NCBI GenBank assembly: GCA_044376575.1
Contig: JBILKR010000002.1
Span: 1-64,000 of the forward strand
Direction of reading: 5' to 3'
From: BA4 sp044376575
GTDB lineage: Bacteria; Bacteroidota; Bacteroidia; CAIKAF01
DNA: 64,000 bases
Position numbers and translations under genes: made by a program. Positions 34,642-44,160 of this stretch are shown here, one piece after another; position 1 is the first letter of the stretch, and each line of letters opens with the position of its first letter. Under the pieces are notes generated by a model that was not told where the DNA came from, searched no databases, and saw only the letters and a program-made list of their open reading frames with translations.

Positions 34642-37578
34642 ATGAAAAATGTTTTAAGATTTATTATTCTCATATATTTTACATTCCTCAGCTTCGCATC
34701 TTACAGTCAGCTGGAGGCAAATCATTGGCATTTCGGCAGTGGTTATAGTTTGGATTTTAGCACTGGCGTGGCCGTTCAGACAACAGGAAGTGCGATGAGC
34801 ACATTTGAAGGATGCACCTCTTTTTCTGATCAGTTTGGGAATTTACTTTTTTATTCTAATGGTGGAGGGAGAATTCCTGCCGGTGGTCAGGATCCCGGTC
34901 ATATATGGAATAAAAACAATGATGTAATGTACAACATGCAAGGTCTTGAGGGCGGGGGATGGAGTGCATCGCAATCTTCGGTAATTATACCCGCTCCCGG
35001 AGAACCCAATATTTATTATCTTTTTACAATTGATGAAATTGAACATTATGTTGATGCAACGCCGGTAATACTTGCATCGGAGCCGAATGGAAGAGGGTTT
35101 CGATATTTTAAGATTGACATGTCGCTCAATACAGGATTGGGAGATGTTATAGAAGCAGATGTACCCGTTTATGATTACTCATTTGAAGGACTTTGTGCTA
35201 TTCGTCACCCAAATGGAATTGATTATTGGATTCTTATCAATCAAGACACGTCCGGAATTGGGGTTTATCAAGTAACCTCAAATGGGATTCAGCTTACAGG
35301 TGGATATTCTGGACCAACCAGCAATGGTGGTGTCAGCATCATCAAAGCAAGCCCAAATTCCGGAGATATCAATGCTCCTTGTTGCAGTAAAGTGATGAGT
35401 TCTTTTGGCTTATTTGATTTTGATTTAATAACGGGTGTAATGACTTTTGAAAGCGACCTAGGTGGTAATAGTATACAATCTTTTGAATTTTCGCACAATG
35501 GATTTTATCTCTATGCTGCGATGATCGATACTGTAAGTTTAACTCCTAGTTTGATACAGTACAATTTACTGGAAGCATCTCAAACAGGACAAGATATTAC
35601 AACAACAATGCAAATAATTCAACAAAATTTTGAGGGGTTATACATGCAACTGGCTCCTGATGGTAAGATATATTACATAGAATACTCATTTTTTGATCAA
35701 TCTACAAAGCTTGGAACCATCAATTGTCCAAATACTGAAAATCCAACAATAACCCCTGCTGTTTTTTCATATCCGTATGACGCTGTTTCAAATTTTGGGT
35801 TTTTCTCACTTCCCAACTTCCCCCCATGGATATTTTACAATAATTTTGACGACTACATTGAATTTGGACCAGATACTGTACTTCTTTGTGCAGGAGACAC
35901 TTTACTGCTTAATGCAGGAGTAGGTGACAGCTGGACGTGGGGTGGACAAACAGCTTCTGGTGAACCTGTTGTAAATTTCAGCCAGTTTCTTACAGTAACA
36001 GAACCGGGTGTATATAGTGCTACTGTTAATGGACCTTGCTCAAACGGATTGGCAGGCGGAAGTGATCAGATTACTGTTTTACCATGTAACAGTTCATTAC
36101 CTTGCGATAACTTTGATATTGGCGATACTCTCTTCATCTGTGCAGGAGATACAATACCGCTTAACCCGGATCTAAGTGCACTGAGTAATATCATTAACAT
36201 TCAGTGGACAGGAGGCTCTGGCATATTTGTGCCTTCAGATACAATTTCTCCAACATCTTACATTCCTTCCACAACAGAAATAAATCAAGGTTTTACAGGA
36301 TTGTCTCTTGAAGTTTTCTTTGATGACAACTTAGGGTTACAATCAAAAATGTTGGCGTATGACCATTCAGGTGAAGATCTCCTTTTTTCAATCAATACTT
36401 CAGATGGCAGTATTGATTCTATTCAAGATAATACCGGAAAAGACTGGACAGCGATGGGTTATCGCAGTAATGATGGATTGCTTTATGGTCTTTCAAATAT
36501 TGTAACCATTCCGTCAATCTCGAGCATTAATCTTATAACGGGTGCTGTAAATGATATATTTACCTATACCGACCACCAATTTTTTGCCGGCGAATACGAT
36601 AACGTAAATGATCTTTTTTATGCTATCGGAATGTCAGAAAATAATAATATGACAAATGTTGATCAATATTTATACACTATCAATCCGCAAACTGGGGCAT
36701 TAGATACTATCGGTAATTTAAATCTACCTGGGAATGATATGTTTAATTTTGCATCTAACGACGGAATTAATGGTCTTGCTTATGATCCTACACTGAATGT
36801 TTTATTCAGCATCACAGACAATGGAAAGTTATTTCAAATCAATCCGAACAATGCATCTGTAACATTTGTCGGAAATAGTGTTTTCGGATTGCGTGGTCTT
36901 GCTTATGACACAGAACAAAATAAACTTTGGGGTATCAATTCAACAGGTCTTCTCTATGAAATAGACAAAACAACCGGTAACGAAATAGCTCAAGTCGCAT
37001 GCCAGGAAAGTTTCGATTTTATCACAACACTCACCTATGTTTCCCCAAACCAGCAGAATCAATCATGTAGCGATCAGTTATTTATTTCCATTGAAAATCA
37101 AAATCCGTTAAATCTTGGAATTGATACAGTTATTTGTATAGGAGATAACATAAACTTATCCGCCCCTGGATTTCAATCATACTTATGGCAAGATGGTAAT
37201 ACCGCATCTGAATATACAGTAAGTAATTCAGGAAATTATGTACTAGAAATTACTACAGCCTTAGGATGTACCTATTCCGACAGTATTTTTGTTGATACCA
37301 TCAACTGCAGCATTGACACAAATTATACTATACCAAATGTGATATCGCCCAACAACGATGGCTCGAATGATTTTTTTGTTATCGATAATATTCCCATTAA
37401 TTCAAATCTTGTTATTTACAATCGATGGGGAGATTTGGTTTATGAATCAGGAAACTATCAAAATAACTGGTATGGGGTTAGTAATTCCGGAAATGATCTG
37501 GTCGGTGGTGTTTACTTTTATATACTTAAACCGATTTCAGGTGAGATTAATAAAGGATTTATTCATATCATACGCTAA
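34642..37578 (+). CDS. large secreted protein with gliding-motility-type (CHU_C) T9SS domain
   Basis: A 978-residue secreted protein. The signal peptide ends near ASYSQ. Residues 25-400 form a beta-rich region starting ANHWHFGSGYSLDFSTG, a type common at the N-terminus of Bacteroidota surface proteins. Ig/PKD-like segments follow (DTVLLCAGDTLLLNAG, DTLFICAGDTIPL, DTVICIGDNINL). The C-terminus is the type B sorting domain: IPNVISPNNDGSNDFFVI, LVIYNRWGDLVYES, GVYFYILKP and a final short strand. It is likely exported by the type IX system and held at or released from the surface. Adhesion is a reasonable guess but is not shown. Confidence 0.85.
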   Translation: MKNVLRFIILIYFTFLSFASYSQLEANHWHFGSGYSLDFSTGVAVQTTGSAMSTFEGCTSFSDQFGNLLFYSNGGGRIPAGGQDPGHIWNKNNDVMYNMQGLEGGGWSASQSSVIIPAPGEPNIYYLFTIDEIEHYVDATPVILASEPNGRGFRYFKIDMSLNTGLGDVIEADVPVYDYSFEGLCAIRHPNGIDYWILINQDTSGIGVYQVTSNGIQLTGGYSGPTSNGGVSIIKASPNSGDINAPCCSKVMSSFGLFDFDLITGVMTFESDLGGNSIQSFEFSHNGFYLYAAMIDTVSLTPSLIQYNLLEASQTGQDITTTMQIIQQNFEGLYMQLAPDGKIYYIEYSFFDQSTKLGTINCPNTENPTITPAVFSYPYDAVSNFGFFSLPNFPPWIFYNNFDDYIEFGPDTVLLCAGDTLLLNAGVGDSWTWGGQTASGEPVVNFSQFLTVTEPGVYSATVNGPCSNGLAGGSDQITVLPCNSSLPCDNFDIGDTLFICAGDTIPLNPDLSALSNIINIQWTGGSGIFVPSDTISPTSYIPSTTEINQGFTGLSLEVFFDDNLGLQSKMLAYDHSGEDLLFSINTSDGSIDSIQDNTGKDWTAMGYRSNDGLLYGLSNIVTIPSISSINLITGAVNDIFTYTDHQFFAGEYDNVNDLFYAIGMSENNNMTNVDQYLYTINPQTGALDTIGNLNLPGNDMFNFASNDGINGLAYDPTLNVLFSITDNGKLFQINPNNASVTFVGNSVFGLRGLAYDTEQNKLWGINSTGLLYEIDKTTGNEIAQVACQESFDFITTLTYVSPNQQNQSCSDQLFISIENQNPLNLGIDTVICIGDNINLSAPGFQSYLWQDGNTASEYTVSNSGNYVLEITTALGCTYSDSIFVDTINCSIDTNYTIPNVISPNNDGSNDFFVIDNIPINSNLVIYNRWGDLVYESGNYQNNWYGVSNSGNDLVGGVYFYILKPISGEINKGFIHIIR

Positions 37579-37739
37579 ATATAAAATGAGTATTTTTTTC
37601 ATTAAATAATTTTATAGATTTTTGACAGACTGGTTGAAATAATAATTCTTACGATTGTTTCTCATTTCAAAATTAAACAACACAAAAAGTCAATCATCAT
37701 AGATTCGCATTTTAATTTTAGTTCTTAGACTTTTATACA

Positions 37740-38072
37740 ATGATACATTGGAATAGCCATACACCGCCAAGTGCACCCTTCATGGCTTCAATATTTAATT
37801 ATTACCTCTCCGATAATTTAGAAGGCTATGCTGAATACGATGACCTCACCCTTCAATTAGTGAAAGAAATGCCCGGATATTTAGGATACGAAAGCATGAA
37901 ACATAATGGGAGAGGAACTTTTATCAGCTATTGGACAGATATGGAAGCCATCCGGAACTGGGCTGCTCATCCCATTCATCAGGAAGCAAAAAAACTCGGA
38001 ATTTCGAAATGGTATAGTTACTATCACAGCATGATTGCCGAAGTTAAAAACTTCCATTCGCATTCTCTTTAG
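37740..38072 (+). CDS. small ABM-fold (antibiotic biosynthesis monooxygenase-like) protein
   Basis: A 110-residue cytosolic protein that resembles the dimeric alpha/beta-barrel ABM family. The segments PGYLGYESMKHNGRGTFISYWTDMEAIRNW and HPIHQEAKKLGISKWYSYY follow the usual pattern of a beta hairpin, an SxWxxxExxxxW-like helix and a histidine. Members include haem-degrading and quinol monooxygenases, but many have no known activity. No residue here decides the substrate. The gene stands alone between two T9SS genes and shares a bidirectional terminator with the gene at 38194. Confidence 0.75.
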   Translation: MIHWNSHTPPSAPFMASIFNYYLSDNLEGYAEYDDLTLQLVKEMPGYLGYESMKHNGRGTFISYWTDMEAIRNWAAHPIHQEAKKLGISKWYSYYHSMIAEVKNFHSHSL

Positions 38073-38152
38073 TCTGATACAATTTTTCTACGCCTTAAAA
38101 GGTTGGTTAAATATAAAATTTGGGAATACAGATAAATTAAGGATTCATTATA

Positions 38153-38188
38153 AAAACAAAGCCTGCGAAATTTCGCAGGCTTTGTTTT
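38153..38188. terminator. bidirectional terminator
   Basis: A perfect 36-base palindrome: 18-bp stem with centre between 38170 and 38171 (core AGCCTGCGAAATTTCGCAGG), A-rich on the left and T-rich on the right. It serves the rightward ABM gene and the leftward repeat protein, whose stop codon is 6 bases away. Confidence 0.88.
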
Positions 38189-38193
38189 ATGAA

Positions 38194-40044
38194 TTACAAT
38201 TTAATGAATTTGATGGGTTTACTTATTCCTTTGATTTGAATAAAATAATTTCCATTCACCAAATTCGAAACATATAAACGGGTGGTGGAACCTTTTAATT
38301 TTCCTGAAAGCACCTCTCTTCCCAATTGATCGAAAACTTTAAAATCTTCTTTTAAATCTTTACTGGAAGAAATCATCACTTCGGTGGTTGAAGGATTTGG
38401 GTAAACAGAAATATTTTCTTCTAATTCATTGATCGCTGTATATCCCAATGTCAAATTGAGTGTTATTGTGCTATCACAACCGAATGCGTTAGGAATGTTT
38501 TGCGTATACGTTCCACTTTGTGTGTACGTTTGATTATTTAGCGTATAGAAATCTACAGCCGATTCATTGAGCGTAGATGCTGAAGATTGATTGATGGTTA
38601 GATTGAGATGAATTAAACTATCACAACCAGATAAACTAGTGAAAAGAAAATCATATTCTCCAGAAGCAAATAGCTGCGAACCATCCGGCGCTGAAGCACT
38701 ATCACATTCTATCATTACTAAAGTATCTGCACTCGATTGATGAATGATTAAATCTATGGCAATAATACTATCACATCCTGTGGAATTTGTTATGGTATCA
38801 TTATACATACCCGACAGCATATATATTGTACCACTAGGAGCAACATAACTATTGCAACTGGCAACTTGAATGGACGTAGTTGTAGTTTGATTGATAGTTA
38901 AATTAATTGTGATGATACTGTCACAACCAATAGCATTTTGAATGGTATCATTATATATTCCACTCGTTGTATATACAACACCGCTTGGAGCTACATAACT
39001 ATTACAACTTGTTTCTTGTATTGAAGAATTAGTAGCCTGATTTATGGTTATATTAATGGTTATTACACTGTCACAACCAACTGCATTTTGAATGGTATCA
39101 TTATATATACCACTCGTTGTATATACAACACCGCTTGGAGCTACATAACTATTACAATTCGTTGCCTGTATTGAAGAGCTAGTAGCCTGGTTTACAGTTA
39201 AATTTATGGTAATAACACTATCACCACATGACACGTTAGAAATAGTATCATTATAATTCCCCGAATTTGAAAAGACCGCTCCAGAAGGTGCAATATAACT
39301 TCCACATGCAACCACAGAAATTGTACTTGATGTTTGTTGTGTATACAATTGCATTACTTCAGCAGGTGTTAAGGCATGACTATACACCCTAAAATCATCC
39401 ATTAATCCTCCCACAGGAGAGCCAATATTAGTACTGTATCCCATAACTTTAAATGGACCGGCTCCTGTTAAATTAGGAGCTGCTTGGGCAACGGAACTAC
39501 TCAAGACTCCATTAACATATGCGTTGATATTATTCAATGTTGGATCATACACAAAGGTCGTTAAAGTTGGGTAAAGCTGTGCCGCTCCATAGGCTATTAC
39601 ATCTGTAATTCCATTACCTCTTAAAATAAAGTTATTGGGGCCTGCAACACCATTTGTAAAACAACGTAATGAGCCCGTGTTAAAATCACCAAATACATAA
39701 TATAAAGTAGCCGAAACACTAATCCCACTAGACCAAAAAGAGATTGTCCAAGGACCTGTTCCTAAGTTTGGAGCCCATCCCGTATTTAAGTAGTCAGAAG
39801 ATGAAGACAACCCTGAACCAATCAATGCGCCTCCACATTGCCCTGATCCACCTTGTGTTACAGCACCCATAATAATTGCAGTATCCGTCCCTATTGGCGG
39901 ATTGCTGGCATAGTTCGTAACAAATACCCCTTGCTCATCAAATTTATAGTGCAATACTTCCGGAACAGGAGTTGTCTGGCCAAATATATTTATTGAAATA
40001 AATGATAATAACCAGAAAGTAATTAGAAGATAATACTTTTTCAT
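38194..40044 (-). CDS. secreted LamG-like protein with tandem repeats and T9SS sorting domain
   Basis: A 616-residue protein. The signal peptide ends at NIFGQ. Residues 30-235 look like a concanavalin A-like/LamG jelly roll (HYKFDEQG, WTISFWSSG, MDDFRVYSHALTPAEVMQLY). Then come six repeats of about 50 residues with CNSYVAPSG, SGIYNDTI and GCDSVITINLTINQ motifs, the last two divergent. The end is a Por-type sorting domain (VYPNPSTTEVMIS, LVNGNYFIQI). LamG domains usually bind glycans; surface adhesion is an inference. It follows the next T9SS gene (40076-42646) by 31 bases on the same strand, so they may be cotranscribed. Confidence 0.85.
   Translation of the reverse strand: MKKYYLLITFWLLSFISINIFGQTTPVPEVLHYKFDEQGVFVTNYASNPPIGTDTAIIMGAVTQGGSGQCGGALIGSGLSSSSDYLNTGWAPNLGTGPWTISFWSSGISVSATLYYVFGDFNTGSLRCFTNGVAGPNNFILRGNGITDVIAYGAAQLYPTLTTFVYDPTLNNINAYVNGVLSSSVAQAAPNLTGAGPFKVMGYSTNIGSPVGGLMDDFRVYSHALTPAEVMQLYTQQTSSTISVVACGSYIAPSGAVFSNSGNYNDTISNVSCGDSVITINLTVNQATSSSIQATNCNSYVAPSGVVYTTSGIYNDTIQNAVGCDSVITINITINQATNSSIQETSCNSYVAPSGVVYTTSGIYNDTIQNAIGCDSIITINLTINQTTTTSIQVASCNSYVAPSGTIYMLSGMYNDTITNSTGCDSIIAIDLIIHQSSADTLVMIECDSASAPDGSQLFASGEYDFLFTSLSGCDSLIHLNLTINQSSASTLNESAVDFYTLNNQTYTQSGTYTQNIPNAFGCDSTITLNLTLGYTAINELEENISVYPNPSTTEVMISSSKDLKEDFKVFDQLGREVLSGKLKGSTTRLYVSNLVNGNYFIQIKGISKPIKFIKL
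38445..39320 (-). repeat. tandem 150-bp coding repeats
   Basis: The repeat part of the LamG-like gene. Units of 50 codons follow each other; the copies around 38941 and 39091 are nearly identical over about 65 bases and exactly 150 bases apart. Each unit contains one GCDS and one CNSYVAPSG-type motif, a pair of cysteines about 28 residues apart. Confidence 0.8.
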
Positions 40045-40075
40045 ATTTAATTTATAAATTATAACTGAATGAAAA

Positions 40076-42646
40076 TTAATCCTTAATCAGTTTAAAGGTG
40101 AATTGTAATTCTTTGTTAAATGCTTTTACAACGTAGACTCCATTTGCGGAACCTGAAATGTCAACTTGATGTAATCCTGCATTATATTTCTCATTTACTA
40201 TCACTTCTCCTAATGCATTGTATACAAGGATCTGCATCGCTTCTTTCAAATCCAATACAAACTGGCCTTGAGTTGGATTGGGATATGCAAATACAATAGC
40301 AGTGTTATTTTCTGATTCTAACCCCAGGCAAGGATTAACCACGATGGTAATGCTGGCAGAATTACTACATCCATTAGCAGCAACTCCAGTAACAGTATAC
40401 GTTTGTGTATTAGCCGGTGAAAATGAGACACCATCTACCACTCCTCCACTCCAGGTATACGACAATGCACCTGAACCCGAAAGTGTTGTGCTATTCCCTG
40501 CACAAATAGTGTCACCAGCGCTGGAAAAAGCAGTTACAAGCGCAGAATCTAATACCAATGTTATACTTGCTGAATCAACGCAACCATTCCCATTTGTACC
40601 TACAACGGTATACATTTCTGTGGCTGTTGGAATAAAAGAAACACCGTCAAGCACCCCTCCTGTCCAAACATAGGTAGATGCTCCCGATCCTGATAATGTA
40701 GTAGAGGTTCCCACACAAAGGGTTTCTCCGGCGCTTGAGAAGGCAGATACCACCGCAGAATCTAATACCAATGTTATACTTGCTGAATCAACGCAACCAT
40801 TCCCATTTGTGCCTACAACGGTATACATTTCTGTGGCTGTTGGAATAAAAGAAACACCGTCAAGCACCCCTCCTGTCCAAACATAGGTAGATGCTCCCGA
40901 TCCAGCTAATGTAGTAGAGGTTCCCACACAAAGGGTATCTCCTGCACTTGAGAAGGCAGATACCACCGCAGAATCCAATACTAGCGTTATACTTGCTGAA
41001 TTACTACAACCGATCGCATCTGTACCTGTAACCGTGTATGTATTAGTTGAAGATGGGGTAAAAGAAACACCGTTCTGAATACCTCCAGTCCATTCATAAG
41101 TCAATGCACCGGAGCCCGACAATGCGGTACTGCTACCCACGCAGATGGTATCGCCTGCACTTGAAATAGCCGCAACAGAAGGCTCTATGCCCGTACAATA
41201 ATCAATCAAATTTGCACGAATCATGAATGTTTTAGCAAAGTTAGAACCAAAATCTTCAACATTTGCCCAGCCACCCAAAGGACTTGTTGGCCAGTTGACC
41301 CAGATTGTTCCATTCGTAAATTTATTTACCGTCTGACCAATCGACAATGTACTATCTATTTCTCTGGCTGCTACCAAATAGGTATCCGGATAAAGAATTA
41401 AATTATTGAGTACAGGGAATTGTAGCCATCCATTTAAAGGACCCGTAATGGTATCAACCGGTCCGGAATACAATAAAGTAGAAGGAGATCCATTTGCAAA
41501 ACTAAATATATCGACGGCCATTTTCCAGGAAGAATACGTACTGTTGACATGAACCGATACAGACGACAACTGAACTGTATCTGTAATCACAAATTGATTA
41601 CCAAGATTTCCCCCATTTCCTGCGCCAATGCCTAAAGTTCCAACTTGAATACCCATATCACGTGCATAAACTGAATCTGTAATGACAATTGTATCCGATT
41701 TCATATTATTTGAAGGTACCTGATCATTTTCGGTTATAGACACTGAATATTGCACAGCATATTGATCTACTGCTGAAGGTGTAAAAGGAACAGTGGTTGT
41801 AAATACGGCATTCGCACCGGAGGCTAATGAATTCATTGGTAAACTAGAAGAAGTAAATACCAATGTATTAGATCCATCATACACATTAACATTTAATGTT
41901 ACATTAGATACTGCCTGAGCTCCTAAATTATTAATCGTTGCAGATAGTGGGAAAACAGGATTTTGATTCAATGGTATTTTTGAATATTCAGATATAGACT
42001 GAATAGCGGTTAATGCTGCATCATGATTAAGAATCGTTTCAACTTTTACATCATCAATCAACAATAAAAACTTATCATATGAATTATTTCGGAAACCAAC
42101 ATATACCGACTGGCCGGCAAAAGCAGCTAAGCTCACGGATCTTGAAGTCCAGGTGGTATTTTCAGCAGCTACTGAGAATACAACAGTAGAATTGGTGACC
42201 ATATTTCCTAAATTTCCTGGACCTCCAGTAGGAACTGAGGGCGCAGTCATTATTCTTACTTCATATCCATCGGGATATGAAGCATCATAGGTAACCGCAT
42301 TCCAGCTCAACATCGTTGATGAAGTAATAGAACCAATTAATGGGGTCCACATCCAGTCATCAGCAGCACCTTCAGGAGTATACCAAGAAGTACTGAATAC
42401 TGCTGAATCACCAACATTAAAATTAAAATCTTCTCTACGCTCCCATGCATCATTCACATAAGCAACTTGTCCGGCAGGTGTTTTATTATCCACATTAAAT
42501 AAGGACCAACCCGAGGGAAACGCATATGTTCCCGGTCCACCTGCTGTAAATCCGCTAATCCCATCAAAATCTTCATAAAAAATAACTTGTGAATTTGCAG
42601 TAATTAAAATAAAAAAAGTAATAAGTGTAAGTAGAATTTTTTTCAT
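40076..42646 (-). CDS. secreted adhesin-like protein (choice-of-anchor J, Ig-like repeats) with T9SS sorting domain
   Basis: The ATG at 42646 (MKKILLTLITFFILI) is preferred to the upstream TTG, as it gives a regular signal peptide ending at ANSQ; the product is 856 residues. Residues 20-205 form a cleaved-adhesin/choice-of-anchor J domain (IFYEDFDGI, WMWTPLIG, VYVGFRNNSYDKFLLLIDDVKV). A CARDB-like segment follows (NHDAALTAIQ). Four Ig-like repeats of 71 residues (SSAGDTLCVGTSTTL, ASTYVWTGG, GCVDSASITLVLDSA) precede a Por-type sorting domain (AYPNPTQGQFVLDL, ANGVYVVKAF). It is probably a surface adhesin or matrix protein; the ligand is unknown. Confidence 0.85.
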   Translation of the reverse strand: MKKILLTLITFFILITANSQVIFYEDFDGISGFTAGGPGTYAFPSGWSLFNVDNKTPAGQVAYVNDAWERREDFNFNVGDSAVFSTSWYTPEGAADDWMWTPLIGSITSSTMLSWNAVTYDASYPDGYEVRIMTAPSVPTGGPGNLGNMVTNSTVVFSVAAENTTWTSRSVSLAAFAGQSVYVGFRNNSYDKFLLLIDDVKVETILNHDAALTAIQSISEYSKIPLNQNPVFPLSATINNLGAQAVSNVTLNVNVYDGSNTLVFTSSSLPMNSLASGANAVFTTTVPFTPSAVDQYAVQYSVSITENDQVPSNNMKSDTIVITDSVYARDMGIQVGTLGIGAGNGGNLGNQFVITDTVQLSSVSVHVNSTYSSWKMAVDIFSFANGSPSTLLYSGPVDTITGPLNGWLQFPVLNNLILYPDTYLVAAREIDSTLSIGQTVNKFTNGTIWVNWPTSPLGGWANVEDFGSNFAKTFMIRANLIDYCTGIEPSVAAISSAGDTICVGSSTALSGSGALTYEWTGGIQNGVSFTPSSTNTYTVTGTDAIGCSNSASITLVLDSAVVSAFSSAGDTLCVGTSTTLAGSGASTYVWTGGVLDGVSFIPTATEMYTVVGTNGNGCVDSASITLVLDSAVVSAFSSAGETLCVGTSTTLSGSGASTYVWTGGVLDGVSFIPTATEMYTVVGTNGNGCVDSASITLVLDSALVTAFSSAGDTICAGNSTTLSGSGALSYTWSGGVVDGVSFSPANTQTYTVTGVAANGCSNSASITIVVNPCLGLESENNTAIVFAYPNPTQGQFVLDLKEAMQILVYNALGEVIVNEKYNAGLHQVDISGSANGVYVVKAFNKELQFTFKLIKD
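40335..41175 (-). repeat. four tandem 213-bp coding repeats, two nearly identical
   Basis: Four Ig-like repeat units of 71 codons. The stretch beginning at 40551 and that beginning at 40764 differ at only a few bases over about 210 bases, synonymous sites included, while the outer two copies are more diverged. This indicates a recent duplication or gene conversion of the inner pair. Confidence 0.85.
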
Positions 42647-42784
42647 GTGGTGTGTTGTATTATTATTTATCAAAGGTATTTATATTTATATACTTAATAT
42701 AGTAGTTGGCTTATAAATTCTGATTTGATTGAATGAAAAATATTAATTACTATATTTTTTCAAGAACAAATACATTTCTTACAA

Positions 42785-43951
42785 ATGAAAATGGCAATAA
42801 AAACAAACATATTTTTTTTCTTCGGAATTATCACCTTAATATTTTTCGAAATTGCTAACGTGTATTTCATTATGCCCTTCCCCGGAAGTCAGCAAATAAA
42901 TAGCATACAGTTGGCTTATTTCTTATATCATTGGAGATGGGTATTTCGAATTGTTTTGGGATTGATTGCTTTGTTGGGAATTCCGTCTGTTTTTGCTTCA
43001 CCCCGAAAATTGATTTGGCCATTACTGACCATTGTTTTGTGGATTGCGGTAACCTGGTTATTTAATTTTAAAATAACTGCAGAAAAGATGTTTCGTGAGC
43101 CCAACCAACTCATCATGAAAATGGCAAATGAAAATACGGTGGATACGAATCGTATTGTGATTGGCATTGAAATCAATGGAGAAGCCGCTGCCTTTCCTTT
43201 ACAGTTTGTTGCATATCATCACCGTGTGCTATATCAACTTGGAGGTAAGAATATTTGGGCAACCTATTGTTCGGTTTGCAGAACGGGACGTGTGTTTGAA
43301 CCAGTTGTTGAAGGAAAACAAGAGCAGTTTCGACTGGTGGGTATGGATCATTTTAATGCTATGTTTGAGGATAAAACAACAGGTAGCTGGTGGCGTCAGG
43401 TGAATGGTGAATGTATTGCAGGAAAAAATAAAGGTAAATTTTTACCAGAAATTAAATTTGCTCAAATGAGCCTTGGTCAATGGATTAAACTTCATCCGGA
43501 AACTAAAATCATGCAACCGGATCCAGTGTTCATGGATGAATACGAAAAACTTCAACTATACGAAAGCGGGGAGATGCAAGGCAGTCTTGAGCGAAGAGAT
43601 ACGGCATCGTGGGAAGACAAAAGTTGGGTCGTAGGTATTTTGGTAAACGGAACAGCAAAAGCTTACGACTGGAATGAATTGGTTAAACAACGATATATTC
43701 GTGATTCTTTATTTTTAACTCCGTTAGTGGTATGTATAGGAAATGACAACAGTTCTTTCTCTGCATTTAGCATTCCGTTTGGCGCATCTGTAAGCATGAA
43801 AAAAGATAGTCTTATTATCAATGGTATAGCATTTAATCTTGAAGGAAAATCACACAGTGATACATTAAGCCGTCTTCCCCATTATCAGGAATACTGGCAT
43901 AGCTGGAAAACATTTCACCCAAAGACCGAGATATATAAAAATGAAAATTGA
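42785..43951 (+). CDS. DUF3179-family membrane protein
   Basis: A 388-residue protein with three N-terminal membrane helices (about 8-28, 48-68 and 72-90) and a large extracytoplasmic domain. The DUF3179 signature is clear: IVIGIEINGEAAAFPLQFVAYHHR-like strands, ATYCSVCRTGRVFEP with a CxxC pair (about 160-163), a repeat of the fold with VVGILVNGTAKAYDW and SVSMKKDSL, and the closing SWKTFHPKTEIY. No biochemical role is established for the family. The CSVC pair and nearby histidines could bind a metal or haem; that is conjecture. It stands alone between divergent and tandem neighbours. Confidence 0.82.
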   Translation: MKMAIKTNIFFFFGIITLIFFEIANVYFIMPFPGSQQINSIQLAYFLYHWRWVFRIVLGLIALLGIPSVFASPRKLIWPLLTIVLWIAVTWLFNFKITAEKMFREPNQLIMKMANENTVDTNRIVIGIEINGEAAAFPLQFVAYHHRVLYQLGGKNIWATYCSVCRTGRVFEPVVEGKQEQFRLVGMDHFNAMFEDKTTGSWWRQVNGECIAGKNKGKFLPEIKFAQMSLGQWIKLHPETKIMQPDPVFMDEYEKLQLYESGEMQGSLERRDTASWEDKSWVVGILVNGTAKAYDWNELVKQRYIRDSLFLTPLVVCIGNDNSSFSAFSIPFGASVSMKKDSLIINGIAFNLEGKSHSDTLSRLPHYQEYWHSWKTFHPKTEIYKNEN

Positions 43952-44160
43952 TTAAATTAAGTGCATCAATATCATTTTTAAGAAGGGAAAAAATCCATAT
44001 CAGTTTAAAGACAAGATTCGAGTATTACCTTCTAAAAGTTAAGTATATATAAACATTATTTCCGCATATTTCTGATTTGAATTCTATCAACGAAAAGGAT
44101 TTGTATGCATACCTTTGTAAATATGTTACTCGGTTTAATATCAATGATAAATATGTGATA

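Noticed and set aside
40278..40673. 131-codon open frame on the plus strand inside the adhesin-like gene
   Set aside because: Shadow of the repeat coding sequence on the other strand; no family resemblance or start context.
40335..41175. CRISPR-like periodic repeats
   Set aside because: The repeats are 213 bp, contiguous, in frame and encode Ig-like domains; there are no spacers or cas genes.
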